Source of the DNA: Pseudoalteromonas sp049257235
GTDB taxonomy: Bacteria > Pseudomonadota > Gammaproteobacteria > Enterobacterales > Alteromonadaceae
Assembly (NCBI RefSeq): GCF_049257235.1
Contig: NZ_JBMMUF010000010.1
Span: 62,001 to 126,000 of the forward strand
Direction of reading: 5' to 3'
Length of the DNA stretch: 64,000 nucleotides
Shown: piece by piece, positions 37,197 to 45,750 of the stretch
Layout: each line of letters begins with the position of its first letter
How positions within the stretch are numbered: the first letter of the stretch is position 1
Notes under the pieces: model-generated
Databases searched by the model: none
What the model saw: only the letters and a program-made list of their open reading frames with translations
Told to the model about the DNA's origin: nothing
Position numbers and translations under genes: made by a program

Positions 37197-37672
37197 ATAC
37201 CAGCGCTCAGTTTTGTATCGCCAGCGATGTACCTCTCAGTGAGGTGATTTATGCCCCTGCCTCTGGTGCAATTCATCCCTTAGCGTCGTGTAAAGCGCAA
37301 CTAATCGCCCTTGGATTGTTAGGCCCGGGCATCTGTATCGATATGCGTAGCCACAAACTATTAGCGCCTGTTGATGGTTACTTGATTGAAGTGAACTGCG
37401 CGATGAAGCAATGGCGATTTAAAGCAAACAATGGTTCGGAGATCCTGGTCCACATTAGTCACGAGCAAGAATCTATCTGCAACAAAGCTAAATTCACCCA
37501 CATAAATAGAACGCGTGTTACCAAAGGTGAAGAGCTCGCGTATTTTGACTTGCGACAGTTTCAATCTATGCCTATGGTCGCTATCATTGTTGCCAATTGT
37601 CCAACATCCAAAAATGTATTATTTAGTCATCAGCAGGTTGAAGCCGGTGACAGTCTTCTATTTATCAGCTAA
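37193..37672 (+). CDS. EIIA-Glc-like domain protein with altered active site
   Basis: The 159-residue stand-alone domain follows the glucose-type PTS EIIA fold: IYAPASGAIHPL, LLGPGICIDM, LLAPVDGYLIEV and GSEILVHISHE. The His87 in LVH aligns with the phosphorylated His90 of Crr, but Cys69 (NCAM) stands where Crr has His75 (NHAF), and three residues are inserted between. Crr needs His75 to pass phosphate to its partner, so a regulatory role is more likely than sugar transport. No EIIBC gene is nearby. The residue mapping is by eye. Confidence 0.75.
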   Translation: MNTSAQFCIASDVPLSEVIYAPASGAIHPLASCKAQLIALGLLGPGICIDMRSHKLLAPVDGYLIEVNCAMKQWRFKANNGSEILVHISHEQESICNKAKFTHINRTRVTKGEELAYFDLRQFQSMPMVAIIVANCPTSKNVLFSHQQVEAGDSLLFIS

Positions 37673-37689
37673 CGAAAACGAATTTCATT

Positions 37690-38037
37690 ATGACAACAAC
37701 TATGTACGGTATTAGTAACTGCGATACCATCAAAAAAGCTAAAAAACACCTCGAAAGTACTCATCACGCTTTTACGTTCCATGACTACCGCAAAGACGGC
37801 CTTGATGAACAACTATTGTGTCAGTTAGAAGCGCTTTTCGGTTGGGAAGCTATGGTCAACAAACGTGGCACAACCTATCGTCAACTCACTGATGAGCAAA
37901 AGCAGTCGCTGAATAAAGAATCCGCTATCGCACTCATGCTCGAGTCACCCGCTATTATTAAACGCCCTATCTTGCTCAGCGGCAATACTGCATTAATTGG
38001 CTACAAAGCCGCCGACTATGACGCACTGGGCGCCTAA
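37690..38037 (+). CDS. yffB: ArsC/Spx-like thioredoxin-fold protein YffB
   Basis: The 115-residue protein has the ArsC/Spx fold with the single active-site Cys in YGISNCDTIKKAKKHL, the HDYRKDG segment and the cis-Pro region IKRPIL. YffB in E. coli lies next to dapE, as here. The role is unclear; a glutathione-linked reductase has been suggested for homologues. It ends 8 bases before dapE. Confidence 0.92.
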   Translation: MTTTMYGISNCDTIKKAKKHLESTHHAFTFHDYRKDGLDEQLLCQLEALFGWEAMVNKRGTTYRQLTDEQKQSLNKESAIALMLESPAIIKRPILLSGNTALIGYKAADYDALGA

Positions 38038-38045
38038 GGCAAATT

Positions 38046-39173
38046 ATGAGTGATGTGTTAGATCTTGCAAAAGAACTCATTCGCCGCGAGTCGGTAACCC
38101 CAAAAGACGCAGGCTGCCAACATGTCATCGCTGAGCGCCTCGCCAAAGTTGGCTTTAAGAATGAGCCTATGTTCTTCGTTGATACGTTGAACACCTGGTC
38201 ACGCAGAGGTGAGCAAAAGCCAAACGTATGCTTTGCAGGACACACCGATGTTGTGCCAACAGGTGATGAGTCAAAGTGGCGCTTCCCTCCCTTCGCTGGC
38301 ATAGAAGATAATGGCTACCTCCACGGTCGGGGTGCTGCTGATATGAAAGGTTCTTTAGCTGCCATGGTCGTTGCTACAGAACGATTTGTTGCCAAATATC
38401 CACAGCATAAAGGGTCCATCTCATTTTTAATCACCTCTGATGAGGAAGGCCCGTTTATCAACGGCACAACACGTGTTATTGACACCCTTGAAGCACGTAA
38501 CGAGAAAATCGACATGTGCATTGTTGGTGAGCCTTCATCAACTGACAAACTTGCAGACGTAGTAAAAAATGGCCGCAGAGGCTCCCTCACTGCGTTTTTA
38601 ACAGTCAAAGGAAAACAAGGCCATGTTGCCTACCCTCACTTGGCTAATAATCCTGTGCACCAATCCAGCGGCTTTTTACAGGCCCTGTGTTCAGAGCAAT
38701 GGGACCAAGGCAACGAATTCTTTCCCGCAACGAGTATGCAGATTTCCAATATTCATGCTGGGACGGGGGCAGGCAATGTGATCCCCGGAGATCTCGAAGT
38801 GCAGTTTAACTTTCGCTACAGTACCGAGTTAACCGCGCAACAGATTCAAGAACGTGTCGTTGCAATGCTAGAGCAACACAAGATCACCTATGACTTATCT
38901 TGGATTCATAACGGCCAGCCCTTTATCACCGAACCTGGCGAGCTCATTGACGCGGTTCAAAACGCAATTCATGAACAACTCGGTTACAGCGCTGAGCTAC
39001 AGACCAGTGGGGGCACTTCCGATGGTCGCTTCATTGCTCCTACAGGCGCAAAGGTCATTGAACTTGGTCCTCGTAATGCCACCATTCACCAAGTCGATGA
39101 ATGTGTTAGTTGTGAAGACCTAGAAAACTTAGCGCTCATTTATGAAGGCATTTTAAGGCAGCTATTAACATGA
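38046..39173 (+). CDS. dapE: Succinyl-diaminopimelate desuccinylase
   Basis: The enzyme releases succinate from N-succinyl-LL-diaminopimelate in the lysine and cell-wall precursor pathway. The 375-residue zinc enzyme has the ligands in CFAGHTDVVPTGD, GRGAADMKGS, the catalytic TSDEEGP and the final ATIHQVDECV. Its stop overlaps the next start by four bases, so the M15 peptidase downstream is coupled to it. Confidence 0.96.
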   Translation: MSDVLDLAKELIRRESVTPKDAGCQHVIAERLAKVGFKNEPMFFVDTLNTWSRRGEQKPNVCFAGHTDVVPTGDESKWRFPPFAGIEDNGYLHGRGAADMKGSLAAMVVATERFVAKYPQHKGSISFLITSDEEGPFINGTTRVIDTLEARNEKIDMCIVGEPSSTDKLADVVKNGRRGSLTAFLTVKGKQGHVAYPHLANNPVHQSSGFLQALCSEQWDQGNEFFPATSMQISNIHAGTGAGNVIPGDLEVQFNFRYSTELTAQQIQERVVAMLEQHKITYDLSWIHNGQPFITEPGELIDAVQNAIHEQLGYSAELQTSGGTSDGRFIAPTGAKVIELGPRNATIHQVDECVSCEDLENLALIYEGILRQLLT

Positions 39174-39844
39174 ATTTGGCACTATGCGCCACGGGCCGAA
39201 GTGAAGAGCATTTAACTGCATTTGGTCAACTACTTGTCCATAAAGAGGTTACAAATGACCTCGCACGCATGCAACGCCATGCCAAGGCTGATGGCATTGC
39301 CTTGGCAATTGCCTCTTCATTTCGTTCATTTGAGCGTCAACGGATGATTTGGAACAACAAGTTTTTTGGCCTACGCCCAGTGTTTGATGGCAATAATGAA
39401 CGCGTTGATCTCACCCGATTATCCGAACAACAGTGCATTGAAGCGATTATGCTCTACTCGGCACTGCCGGGCGCTAGTCGCCATCATTTTGGAACAGATA
39501 TGGATGTTTGGGATACCAATGCAGTGGCAGCTGACTACGAATTGCAATTAAGTAGCGATGAGTATGGTGAAACAGGCCCTTTTGCACGACTCAATGCTTG
39601 GCTCGATGAGTATTTAAATGACTATGGCTTTTTTAGACCGTATCGAGAATACAGAGGTGGGGTTGCTGCTGAACCTTGGCATATCAGCCATATTGAAATG
39701 GCTACAATGATGCAGAAGTCGCAAAACATAGACGCTATCGCTGATGCCATCAACAATGCCGAACTTGGTGGCAAAGCGCATATTCTTTCACATTTAGATG
39801 CCTTATATCAGCGCTATGTTGATAATATTTGTAACGTTTCTTAA
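39170..39844 (+). CDS. D-Ala-D-Ala carboxypeptidase family protein (M15, VanY/DdcY-like)
   Basis: The 224-residue protein has the M15B zinc-site pattern: S-R-H-H-F-G-T-D-M-D-V-W (HxxxxxxD) and EPWHISH. Family members cut D-Ala or related residues from peptidoglycan stems. No signal peptide is visible, so cytoplasmic or unusual export is possible. It is coupled to dapE, in keeping with a cell-wall theme. Confidence 0.82.
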   Translation: MNLALCATGRSEEHLTAFGQLLVHKEVTNDLARMQRHAKADGIALAIASSFRSFERQRMIWNNKFFGLRPVFDGNNERVDLTRLSEQQCIEAIMLYSALPGASRHHFGTDMDVWDTNAVAADYELQLSSDEYGETGPFARLNAWLDEYLNDYGFFRPYREYRGGVAAEPWHISHIEMATMMQKSQNIDAIADAINNAELGGKAHILSHLDALYQRYVDNICNVS

Positions 39845-40710
39845 TATCGCTGTCGCGCTATAGTAAAGCCAAGTATCGCGCCTAGCAGTACCGTGCTGAT
39901 AATAATCGCATCGATACTTAGGCGCTCTGCCAACAGCAAGGATCCCAGCACCAAAGCGATTGGCGGCACACTCAATTGCATGATAGCTGCTTGACTTGTA
40001 GCGATTTTCTTTACTACCGCATACCACAGGCTGTAGCCAAAAGCAGATGTGACAACACCTGATATAATCGCCAGCACAACTCCATGATGTGTAACGACTA
40101 CAGAGCCGCTAATAAACCACATTAAACACGCAAGTGGTATCAGCACAAAGGTACCTCGGACAAAATGAATAAGCGTCGATTTTTGTGGATCACCCTGTTT
40201 GCCGACAATGCTATAGACACCCCAAGCAATGCCAGCAACAATCATCAATAACGACCCGACGACGCTAGTGCCCGTTGTTTGTGGATTAACCAGCAAAGTA
40301 AACGCCGCAAACGCAATCACCAACATACACCATTGCCAGTATGTGAAGCGCTCTTTGGCCACTGCCACAGCAAATAAAATCATAGTGAATTGCACGGCAC
40401 TAAATAACAGTAATGCCCCCATGCCTGCGTCGAGTTGAACATACGCAAACGAAAACCCCAGCATGTAGGTCACAAGGGCGACAGCCCCCCACCAAGACAC
40501 ACCGTGTTGTGCATCAGGCATCTGTTCCCTGTTCGAGGCGCGCTTGAAATAAAAAAGATGCAACAGCACTAAGGCCAACGCACCACTGGCTAGGCGAATA
40601 AACGCAAAACTAGATGGATCTATGTGCTGGCCCGCAAGCGCTTCTCGATTTAGCAGTGAGTTGCCAGCAAAAGCAATCATTGCTGAAGCACCAAGGAGCC
40701 AATGAGTCAT
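39841..40710 (-). CDS. DMT-superfamily EamA transporter
   Basis: The 289-residue protein has ten predicted membrane helices in two EamA repeats, starting with THWLLGASAMIAFAGNSLLNREAL. Such proteins export small metabolites such as amino acids. The ATG at 40710 follows AGGGGAAC; the GTG at 40737 overlaps the alaA stop and is less likely. Probable cotranscription with alaA upstream hints at amino-acid export, but this is inference. Confidence 0.85.
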   Translation of the reverse strand: MTHWLLGASAMIAFAGNSLLNREALAGQHIDPSSFAFIRLASGALALVLLHLFYFKRASNREQMPDAQHGVSWWGAVALVTYMLGFSFAYVQLDAGMGALLLFSAVQFTMILFAVAVAKERFTYWQWCMLVIAFAAFTLLVNPQTTGTSVVGSLLMIVAGIAWGVYSIVGKQGDPQKSTLIHFVRGTFVLIPLACLMWFISGSVVVTHHGVVLAIISGVVTSAFGYSLWYAVVKKIATSQAAIMQLSVPPIALVLGSLLLAERLSIDAIIISTVLLGAILGFTIARQRY

Positions 40711-40733
40711 AGTTCCCCTAGTTTGATGCTCGT

Positions 40734-41951
40734 TCACGCTTGTTTATATCTATCAAAAAAACGTCCAATACGCTGCATCGCAGGCTCTAACTCGTCTTTG
40801 TGGGGGAGGAACACGATGCGGAAATGATCTGGCTCAGGCCAATTGAAACCTCGACCATGGACCAGCAAGATTTTCTCCTGTGTTAGTAAGTCATACACCA
40901 TGGTTTCATCATTGGTAATGTTGAAACGCTTGGTATCGACCTTGGCAAAGCCGTATAAGGCTCCTTTGGGCTTAACACAGCTTATGCCTTCAATGTCATT
41001 CAAGCCTTGCCACGCGATATTGCGTTGCTCGTATAACCGCCCACCGGGTTGAATTAACGCATCAATGGACTGGACTCCCCCAAGCGCCTGCTGCACCGCG
41101 TACTGCGAAGGCACGTTGGCACACAAACGCATTGATGCCAGCATATCTAAACCTTGGATCAAATCGGTCATACGATTAGTTGGTCCGCTCAAGACCATCC
41201 AACCAATGCGCAAGCCCGCTGCGCGATAGGTTTTTGCTAAGCCGTTAAAGGTAATAATCGGCACATCATCACACAAAGACGCAATTGAGCAATGTTGCAC
41301 ATCGTCGTACAGAATTTTTTCATAAATTTCGTCACTCAACAGCAACAGATTGTGCTCTCTGGCAATGGCGATAAGTTCCAACAACAAGGCATTGCTGTAT
41401 ACGGCACCCGTTGGATTGTTTGGATTAATTAATACCAGCGCTTTAGTTCTTGAGGTAATTTTACTGCGAATATCTGCAATATCGGGAAACCAGTCCTGCT
41501 CTTCGTCACAGCGATAATGCACGGCTTTACCGCCGGCGAGGGTCACGCAGGCACTCCAAAGTGGATAATCTGGTGCGGGGATCAAAATCTCATCATCATT
41601 ATTGATAAGACCTTGGGTCACCATTTGGATAAGTTCACTGACGCCATTACCAATGAAGATGTTGTCAATGCTGAGGTTATGTAAGCCGCGTTGCTGGTAA
41701 TGTTGATAGACAGCAACACGGGCAGAATAAAGACCCTTTGAGTCGCAATACCCTTGCGCTGCACTGAGATTGCGAATGATGTCTTTGTGCATGTCTTCGG
41801 GCATTTCAAAGCCAAAGGCCGCTGGGTTACCAATATTCAATTTAAGTACTTTTTGGCCTTCGTCTTCCATCGCCTTTGCAGCACGCAAAACTGGACCGCG
41901 AATATCGTAACAAACCCCGTGTAGCTTTCGACTTTTTAATATATCAGACAT
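40734..41951 (-). CDS. alaA: Alanine aminotransferase (glutamate-pyruvate)
   Basis: The 405-residue PLP enzyme matches AlaA: LKLNIGNPAAFGFEMPEDM, INPNNPTGAVYS, LLLLSDEIYEKILYDD, and the PLP Lys in FNGLAKTYRAAGLRIGW. It makes alanine from pyruvate. The start and length match the E. coli protein (405 residues). It may form an operon with the downstream DMT exporter. Confidence 0.94.
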   Translation of the reverse strand: MSDILKSRKLHGVCYDIRGPVLRAAKAMEDEGQKVLKLNIGNPAAFGFEMPEDMHKDIIRNLSAAQGYCDSKGLYSARVAVYQHYQQRGLHNLSIDNIFIGNGVSELIQMVTQGLINNDDEILIPAPDYPLWSACVTLAGGKAVHYRCDEEQDWFPDIADIRSKITSRTKALVLINPNNPTGAVYSNALLLELIAIAREHNLLLLSDEIYEKILYDDVQHCSIASLCDDVPIITFNGLAKTYRAAGLRIGWMVLSGPTNRMTDLIQGLDMLASMRLCANVPSQYAVQQALGGVQSIDALIQPGGRLYEQRNIAWQGLNDIEGISCVKPKGALYGFAKVDTKRFNITNDETMVYDLLTQEKILLVHGRGFNWPEPDHFRIVFLPHKDELEPAMQRIGRFFDRYKQA

Positions 41952-42040
41952 GCTTTACCCCTTGTGCATCGTGTTCAGCTAGATTATCGGGCAAAGAGGT
42001 AAATTGCTATATAAGTTAACCGGTTATCTATGAATTAATT

Positions 42041-42379
42041 TCAACTTTGATGCCATTGTTTCATGTGCACAATACTTTGCTCGATAGCATTGGGGAGCGC
42101 GTCAATATACGGCTGTAATTGCTGTGACTCTCCTTTAGTAAGGCCATGCTCTATTTCGCGTGCAGTTTCTGCCAACGTGATTGCACCAAATTGCGCTGCA
42201 TTTGACTTCAAACTATGAATATTGCGGATCGCTTCATTCTGATCCGTATTTAGACTTTGCTCAAACTCACCGTGGAGTCGCGTGAATTCACTGAAGCAAA
42301 ATTCCAGCGTATCGGCAAATTGATCACCCAACAAACCTTGCATCGCAATCAGTGCAGAGTCGTCTATTTTTATTTCCAT
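42041..42379 (-). CDS. Stand-alone HPt phosphotransfer protein
   Basis: The 112-residue helical protein has the HPt active-site segment IRNIHSLKSNAAQFGA with its phospho-accepting His. Such proteins relay phosphate between hybrid kinases and response regulators. No kinase or receiver gene is nearby, so the partner is elsewhere. An alternative role as a kinase-independent regulator cannot be excluded. Confidence 0.85.
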   Translation of the reverse strand: MEIKIDDSALIAMQGLLGDQFADTLEFCFSEFTRLHGEFEQSLNTDQNEAIRNIHSLKSNAAQFGAITLAETAREIEHGLTKGESQQLQPYIDALPNAIEQSIVHMKQWHQS

Positions 42380-42501
42380 GCAGCTTACTTCCTTCAGTTA
42401 TTAATATGTTGTCTATCTATGAGAATAGCAAATGGATACCTTGGAGCAAATAGCTAAAGCTATTACAATGCACTACACAGACTCTGACTTAGGTGTCCAC
42501 T

Positions 42502-43095
42502 ATGGCTCGCACGGTGTGCTCAACATGCAATTATCCAACAACCTCCTGTGTGTGTGAACATGTGCAGCATGTTGCTAATCAGACCTGCGTATGGGTCTTA
42601 CAGCATCCTCATGAAACCAGTCAAGCCAAAAGCACAGTGCCTCTATTAGGCTTATCACTCAATAAGTTACGCATTTGTGTCGGCGAATTCCCTGACGATT
42701 TCACAGACGTTCAAGCGCTCTTACCACAGCACTGTGCACTGCTATACCCTTGCGATAATGCGCTCCCCCTCGAGCACCTCGATAATGCAGCTAAAACACA
42801 AATAAAACACCTTATTGTCATAGACGGCACGTGGGGCAAAGTGCATCGAATTTGGCAGCAAAACCCGTGGTTACATAGCCTCAATGCACTGAGTTTTGCT
42901 CAGGTGCCAGCATCTCGTTACGCCATTCGCAAAGCCAATCGCGAACACAGTCTCTCTACTTTGGAAGCGACTGCTTATTGTTTGGAATACTTGGAGCGAC
43001 TTGATGCGCAACCTTTGCGCGTACTTCTTGATGGCTTTGTGAAGGTGCAAACGCAACACATGCCAGCTGATGTAAAAACACGATATCAACTATGA
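42502..43095 (+). CDS. DTW-domain tRNA-uridine aminocarboxypropyltransferase
   Basis: The 197-residue protein has an N-terminal zinc-type Cys cluster (CSTCNYPTTSCVC) and the DTW motif in IVIDGTWGKVHRIWQ, with the later YAIRKANREHSLSTLEA segment. The family adds the acp group to uridines in tRNA. The ATG at 42502 follows AGGTG; the GTG at 42493 is less suitable. The stop overlaps the next start (ATGA), so it is coupled to a metallopeptidase-like gene. Confidence 0.88.
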   Translation: MARTVCSTCNYPTTSCVCEHVQHVANQTCVWVLQHPHETSQAKSTVPLLGLSLNKLRICVGEFPDDFTDVQALLPQHCALLYPCDNALPLEHLDNAAKTQIKHLIVIDGTWGKVHRIWQQNPWLHSLNALSFAQVPASRYAIRKANREHSLSTLEATAYCLEYLERLDAQPLRVLLDGFVKVQTQHMPADVKTRYQL

Positions 43096-43880
43096 CGCAG
43101 TTGATGGCTTATAAATACCGCAATGGGCCAGATTATCGGTTCTCTGTGGATGTCGACTTTACTGAGGTGCGCAGCACATTTGGCCTTAAAGCAATCTCAG
43201 TAGGTCGGTGGGTAACAAAAGAAGAGCGTCAGCATGGCGCTAACCTCATCTATGACGCGCTGGCAGATTTAACACAGATACTGTGCATTCCGCCTCAGGT
43301 AATAGGACTTCGCGAAACACTCACGTTAGCATTTGGTCAAGGTGGGCAATTAGGCGTACAAGCCCATTATCACGGCGCAACGCGCACCCTTGCTTTGGCT
43401 AAACATGCAGGTAGTGGCGCTTTGGCGCATGAGTGGTGGCACGCATTTGACCACTACATCTGTCCTTTTTTATTTCAACACAAAGTCAGTGCAAAATCAT
43501 TTGCAAGCAAATTGTGGTTAACCCGCCAAGATTACCGTGAGCATCCGCTCAATGAGCCGCTTCTAGTACTATTTCGGCACCTGTTTTTAGACTCATCAGC
43601 AAAGCAAAGTTCTGATTACGTGCAAAGGAGCGCAGCGGTGGATAGCGCTGCAAAACAACTGTACTTTGCAATGCCTGAAGAGCTCGCCGCAAGAGCCTTC
43701 GAACATTATATTCAAGCCAATGCACTGAAAAACCACTATCTCGTCAGTGGCACGAAGCGCAGTAAGCTAGCCAAGCTTGGCGTGTTCCCAACAGCCAACG
43801 AGGCAAAATTACTTGCCCCGTGTTTTAGCCAGTATTTTACCCAACTTGGACATTCGTTAAGCCAGCAAAGAAACGCCTAG
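43092..43880 (+). CDS. Metallopeptidase-like protein (CLCA_X / LPD1-like)
   Basis: The 262-residue protein has a zincin-like HEWWH motif in GSGALAHEWWHAFDHY, preceded by TLALAKHAG. The arrangement is like the LPD1 metallopeptidase domain found within giant polyvalent mobile-element proteins, and like CLCA_X-type stand-alone bacterial proteins. It has no signal peptide. Its start overlaps the DTW gene, implying translational coupling. Its substrate is unknown, and the family call is by eye. Confidence 0.65.
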   Translation: MTQLMAYKYRNGPDYRFSVDVDFTEVRSTFGLKAISVGRWVTKEERQHGANLIYDALADLTQILCIPPQVIGLRETLTLAFGQGGQLGVQAHYHGATRTLALAKHAGSGALAHEWWHAFDHYICPFLFQHKVSAKSFASKLWLTRQDYREHPLNEPLLVLFRHLFLDSSAKQSSDYVQRSAAVDSAAKQLYFAMPEELAARAFEHYIQANALKNHYLVSGTKRSKLAKLGVFPTANEAKLLAPCFSQYFTQLGHSLSQQRNA

Positions 43881-43900
43881 CGATACGCGCTATCGGATTT

Positions 43901-44491
43901 TTATTGCTGTCCCTCATCACCAATGCGACTGGCGAGGGCACTATTTTGCCCTTTGTATTTTGCATCTTCACGGGCGTTGTAAGGCTTCTCAGCTGGACTT
44001 GAAAGCGTTTCAAAACTCATTGCTCCAATTTTCATATTCGGGCGCAGTGCTAGTGGAAGTTTTCCAGAGTTATAAAACTCTAATACGATGTTACCCGACC
44101 AACCTGGATCGATGCGATGCGCAGTCACGTGCACCATCAAACCCAATCGTGCCAGTGATGAACGGCCATCTAACCAACCCACGATATCAGCAGGCAAAGT
44201 GACTGACTCATAGGTCATCGCTAACGCCAATTCCCCTGGGTGCAAGAAAAAGGCATCACCCTCTCCTATTGTGATTTCATCACTCATGATGGACTCCATC
44301 GCAGCATTGAGCTGTTCTTTGGGGCCACTCAAATCAACATAGGGTGCGCGGTGATCTTGGAACACTCTGAATTTGTTACCTAAACGCAAATCTACACTCA
44401 CGCCTGAAATCATTTGCTCGCTTGGCTCGGGTGTAATAACAATACGCTCATCGCGTAGGTATTCTTTTATATGGGTGTCTGATAAACGCAT
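43901..44491 (-). CDS. dcd: dCTP deaminase
   Basis: The enzyme converts dCTP to dUTP for thymidylate synthesis. The 196-residue protein has the family pattern: SGVSVDLRLGNKFRVF, the catalytic region GRSSLARLGLMVHVTAHRIDPGW and the final YKGQNSALASRI. It lies two bases after apbC on the same strand, as in E. coli-like genomes, and so is probably cotranscribed. Confidence 0.96.
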   Translation of the reverse strand: MRLSDTHIKEYLRDERIVITPEPSEQMISGVSVDLRLGNKFRVFQDHRAPYVDLSGPKEQLNAAMESIMSDEITIGEGDAFFLHPGELALAMTYESVTLPADIVGWLDGRSSLARLGLMVHVTAHRIDPGWSGNIVLEFYNSGKLPLALRPNMKIGAMSFETLSSPAEKPYNAREDAKYKGQNSALASRIGDEGQQ

Positions 44492-44493
44492 GG

Positions 44494-45579
44494 TTAGTCG
44501 TCCGTTATAATTATTTCAACGCTGCTTTGAGCGCCTTCTTGATAATATAATTGGCTTGCGCATACGCGCGCTGCCATAGAAAAATGCTCTGCTAAAGAAG
44601 TGTGTTGTTGTGCTAAATCACCACCTTGCTCGGAACACTCACGAATAGCGATAGCGAGCGGCAATTCGGCCAGTATTGGTACCCCATAACGCTGCGCTAG
44701 TTTCGCCGCGCCATCAGCACCAAAAATTGAGCTCGACTCATGGCAGTGCGGACACTCAAATTGGCTCATGTTTTCTACTAAACCGATAATCGGCACGTTC
44801 ACCTTATTAAACATCGCCACCCCTTTTTGGGCGTCTGCCAGGGCTAAGTCTTGTGGCGTGGTAATAATCAATGCTCCTGAAGCTGGTACCTTTTGCGACA
44901 TGGTCAATTGAATATCGCCAGTCCCAGGTGGCATGTCTACAATCAAATAATCAAGCTCACCCCATTGTGTCTCATTAAGCAATTGCATCAGGGCTTGCGA
45001 CGCCATCGGGCCGCGCCATACTGTGGCGTCGTCTGGATCTACTAAAAAGCCTATTGATTGGGCCTTGATGCCGTGTTGCTCCATAGGCAACAAGCTTCTA
45101 TCATCTGCTGCGTGTGGTTTTTGTTGTTGTAATCCAAGCAACAAAGGTATGGAAGGGCCATAAATATCGGCATCTAAAATGCCAACTTTGGCACCTTCAT
45201 GTTTAAGTGCCAACGCCAAGTTAACCGCACATGTCGACTTTCCTACCCCCCCTTTACCAGAGGCAACCAGAATAATGTGCTTAATGTGCGCGAATTTGGC
45301 TGCGCCGGTGAGCTTGACGCTAATTGAAACCGCAACGTCTCGTTGCAAACATGCACTAAGGAACTGCGATAAAGCAGGCGCTTCTTGCGCACATGCAAAA
45401 GGCATCACCAACTCACAGGTGTGCTCATTACTTGTGCGTTGAACCGCTTCTTTGGGCACGCCAACAGGTAAAGCAGTGCTGCGATAGCCAGCCAAATGTT
45501 GTTGATACTGAGACTGCCATTGTTGGCTTGATGATTTTGAAAACAACGACGGCTTTTTGCCAGAACCAAATCCAAACAT
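44494..45579 (-). CDS. apbC: Iron-sulfur cluster carrier ATPase ApbC/Mrp
   Basis: The 361-residue P-loop protein has the deviant Walker A motif ASGKGGVGKSTCAVNLALAL and the CxxC site FECPHCHES used to bind a cluster at the dimer interface. It carries iron-sulfur clusters to target proteins. It is divergent from metG, as in E. coli. A common N-terminal MIP18-like domain is short or divergent here. Confidence 0.93.
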   Translation of the reverse strand: MFGFGSGKKPSLFSKSSSQQWQSQYQQHLAGYRSTALPVGVPKEAVQRTSNEHTCELVMPFACAQEAPALSQFLSACLQRDVAVSISVKLTGAAKFAHIKHIILVASGKGGVGKSTCAVNLALALKHEGAKVGILDADIYGPSIPLLLGLQQQKPHAADDRSLLPMEQHGIKAQSIGFLVDPDDATVWRGPMASQALMQLLNETQWGELDYLIVDMPPGTGDIQLTMSQKVPASGALIITTPQDLALADAQKGVAMFNKVNVPIIGLVENMSQFECPHCHESSSIFGADGAAKLAQRYGVPILAELPLAIAIRECSEQGGDLAQQHTSLAEHFSMAARVCASQLYYQEGAQSSVEIIITDD

Positions 45580-45750
45580 AATTAACTGCGTAAATATTTA
45601 AAGAAGCGTAATGAAATATGCCGCCAAATTATGTAACATTCGGGGCATTAACACCAGTCTATTCACCCAAGTGGACAATCTTATTGCTCGCTGCTGCGAC
45701 AAAAGCGTGGTTTGCTTGGGAAATCGTATTTGAGATGGAATGAGCATCCT

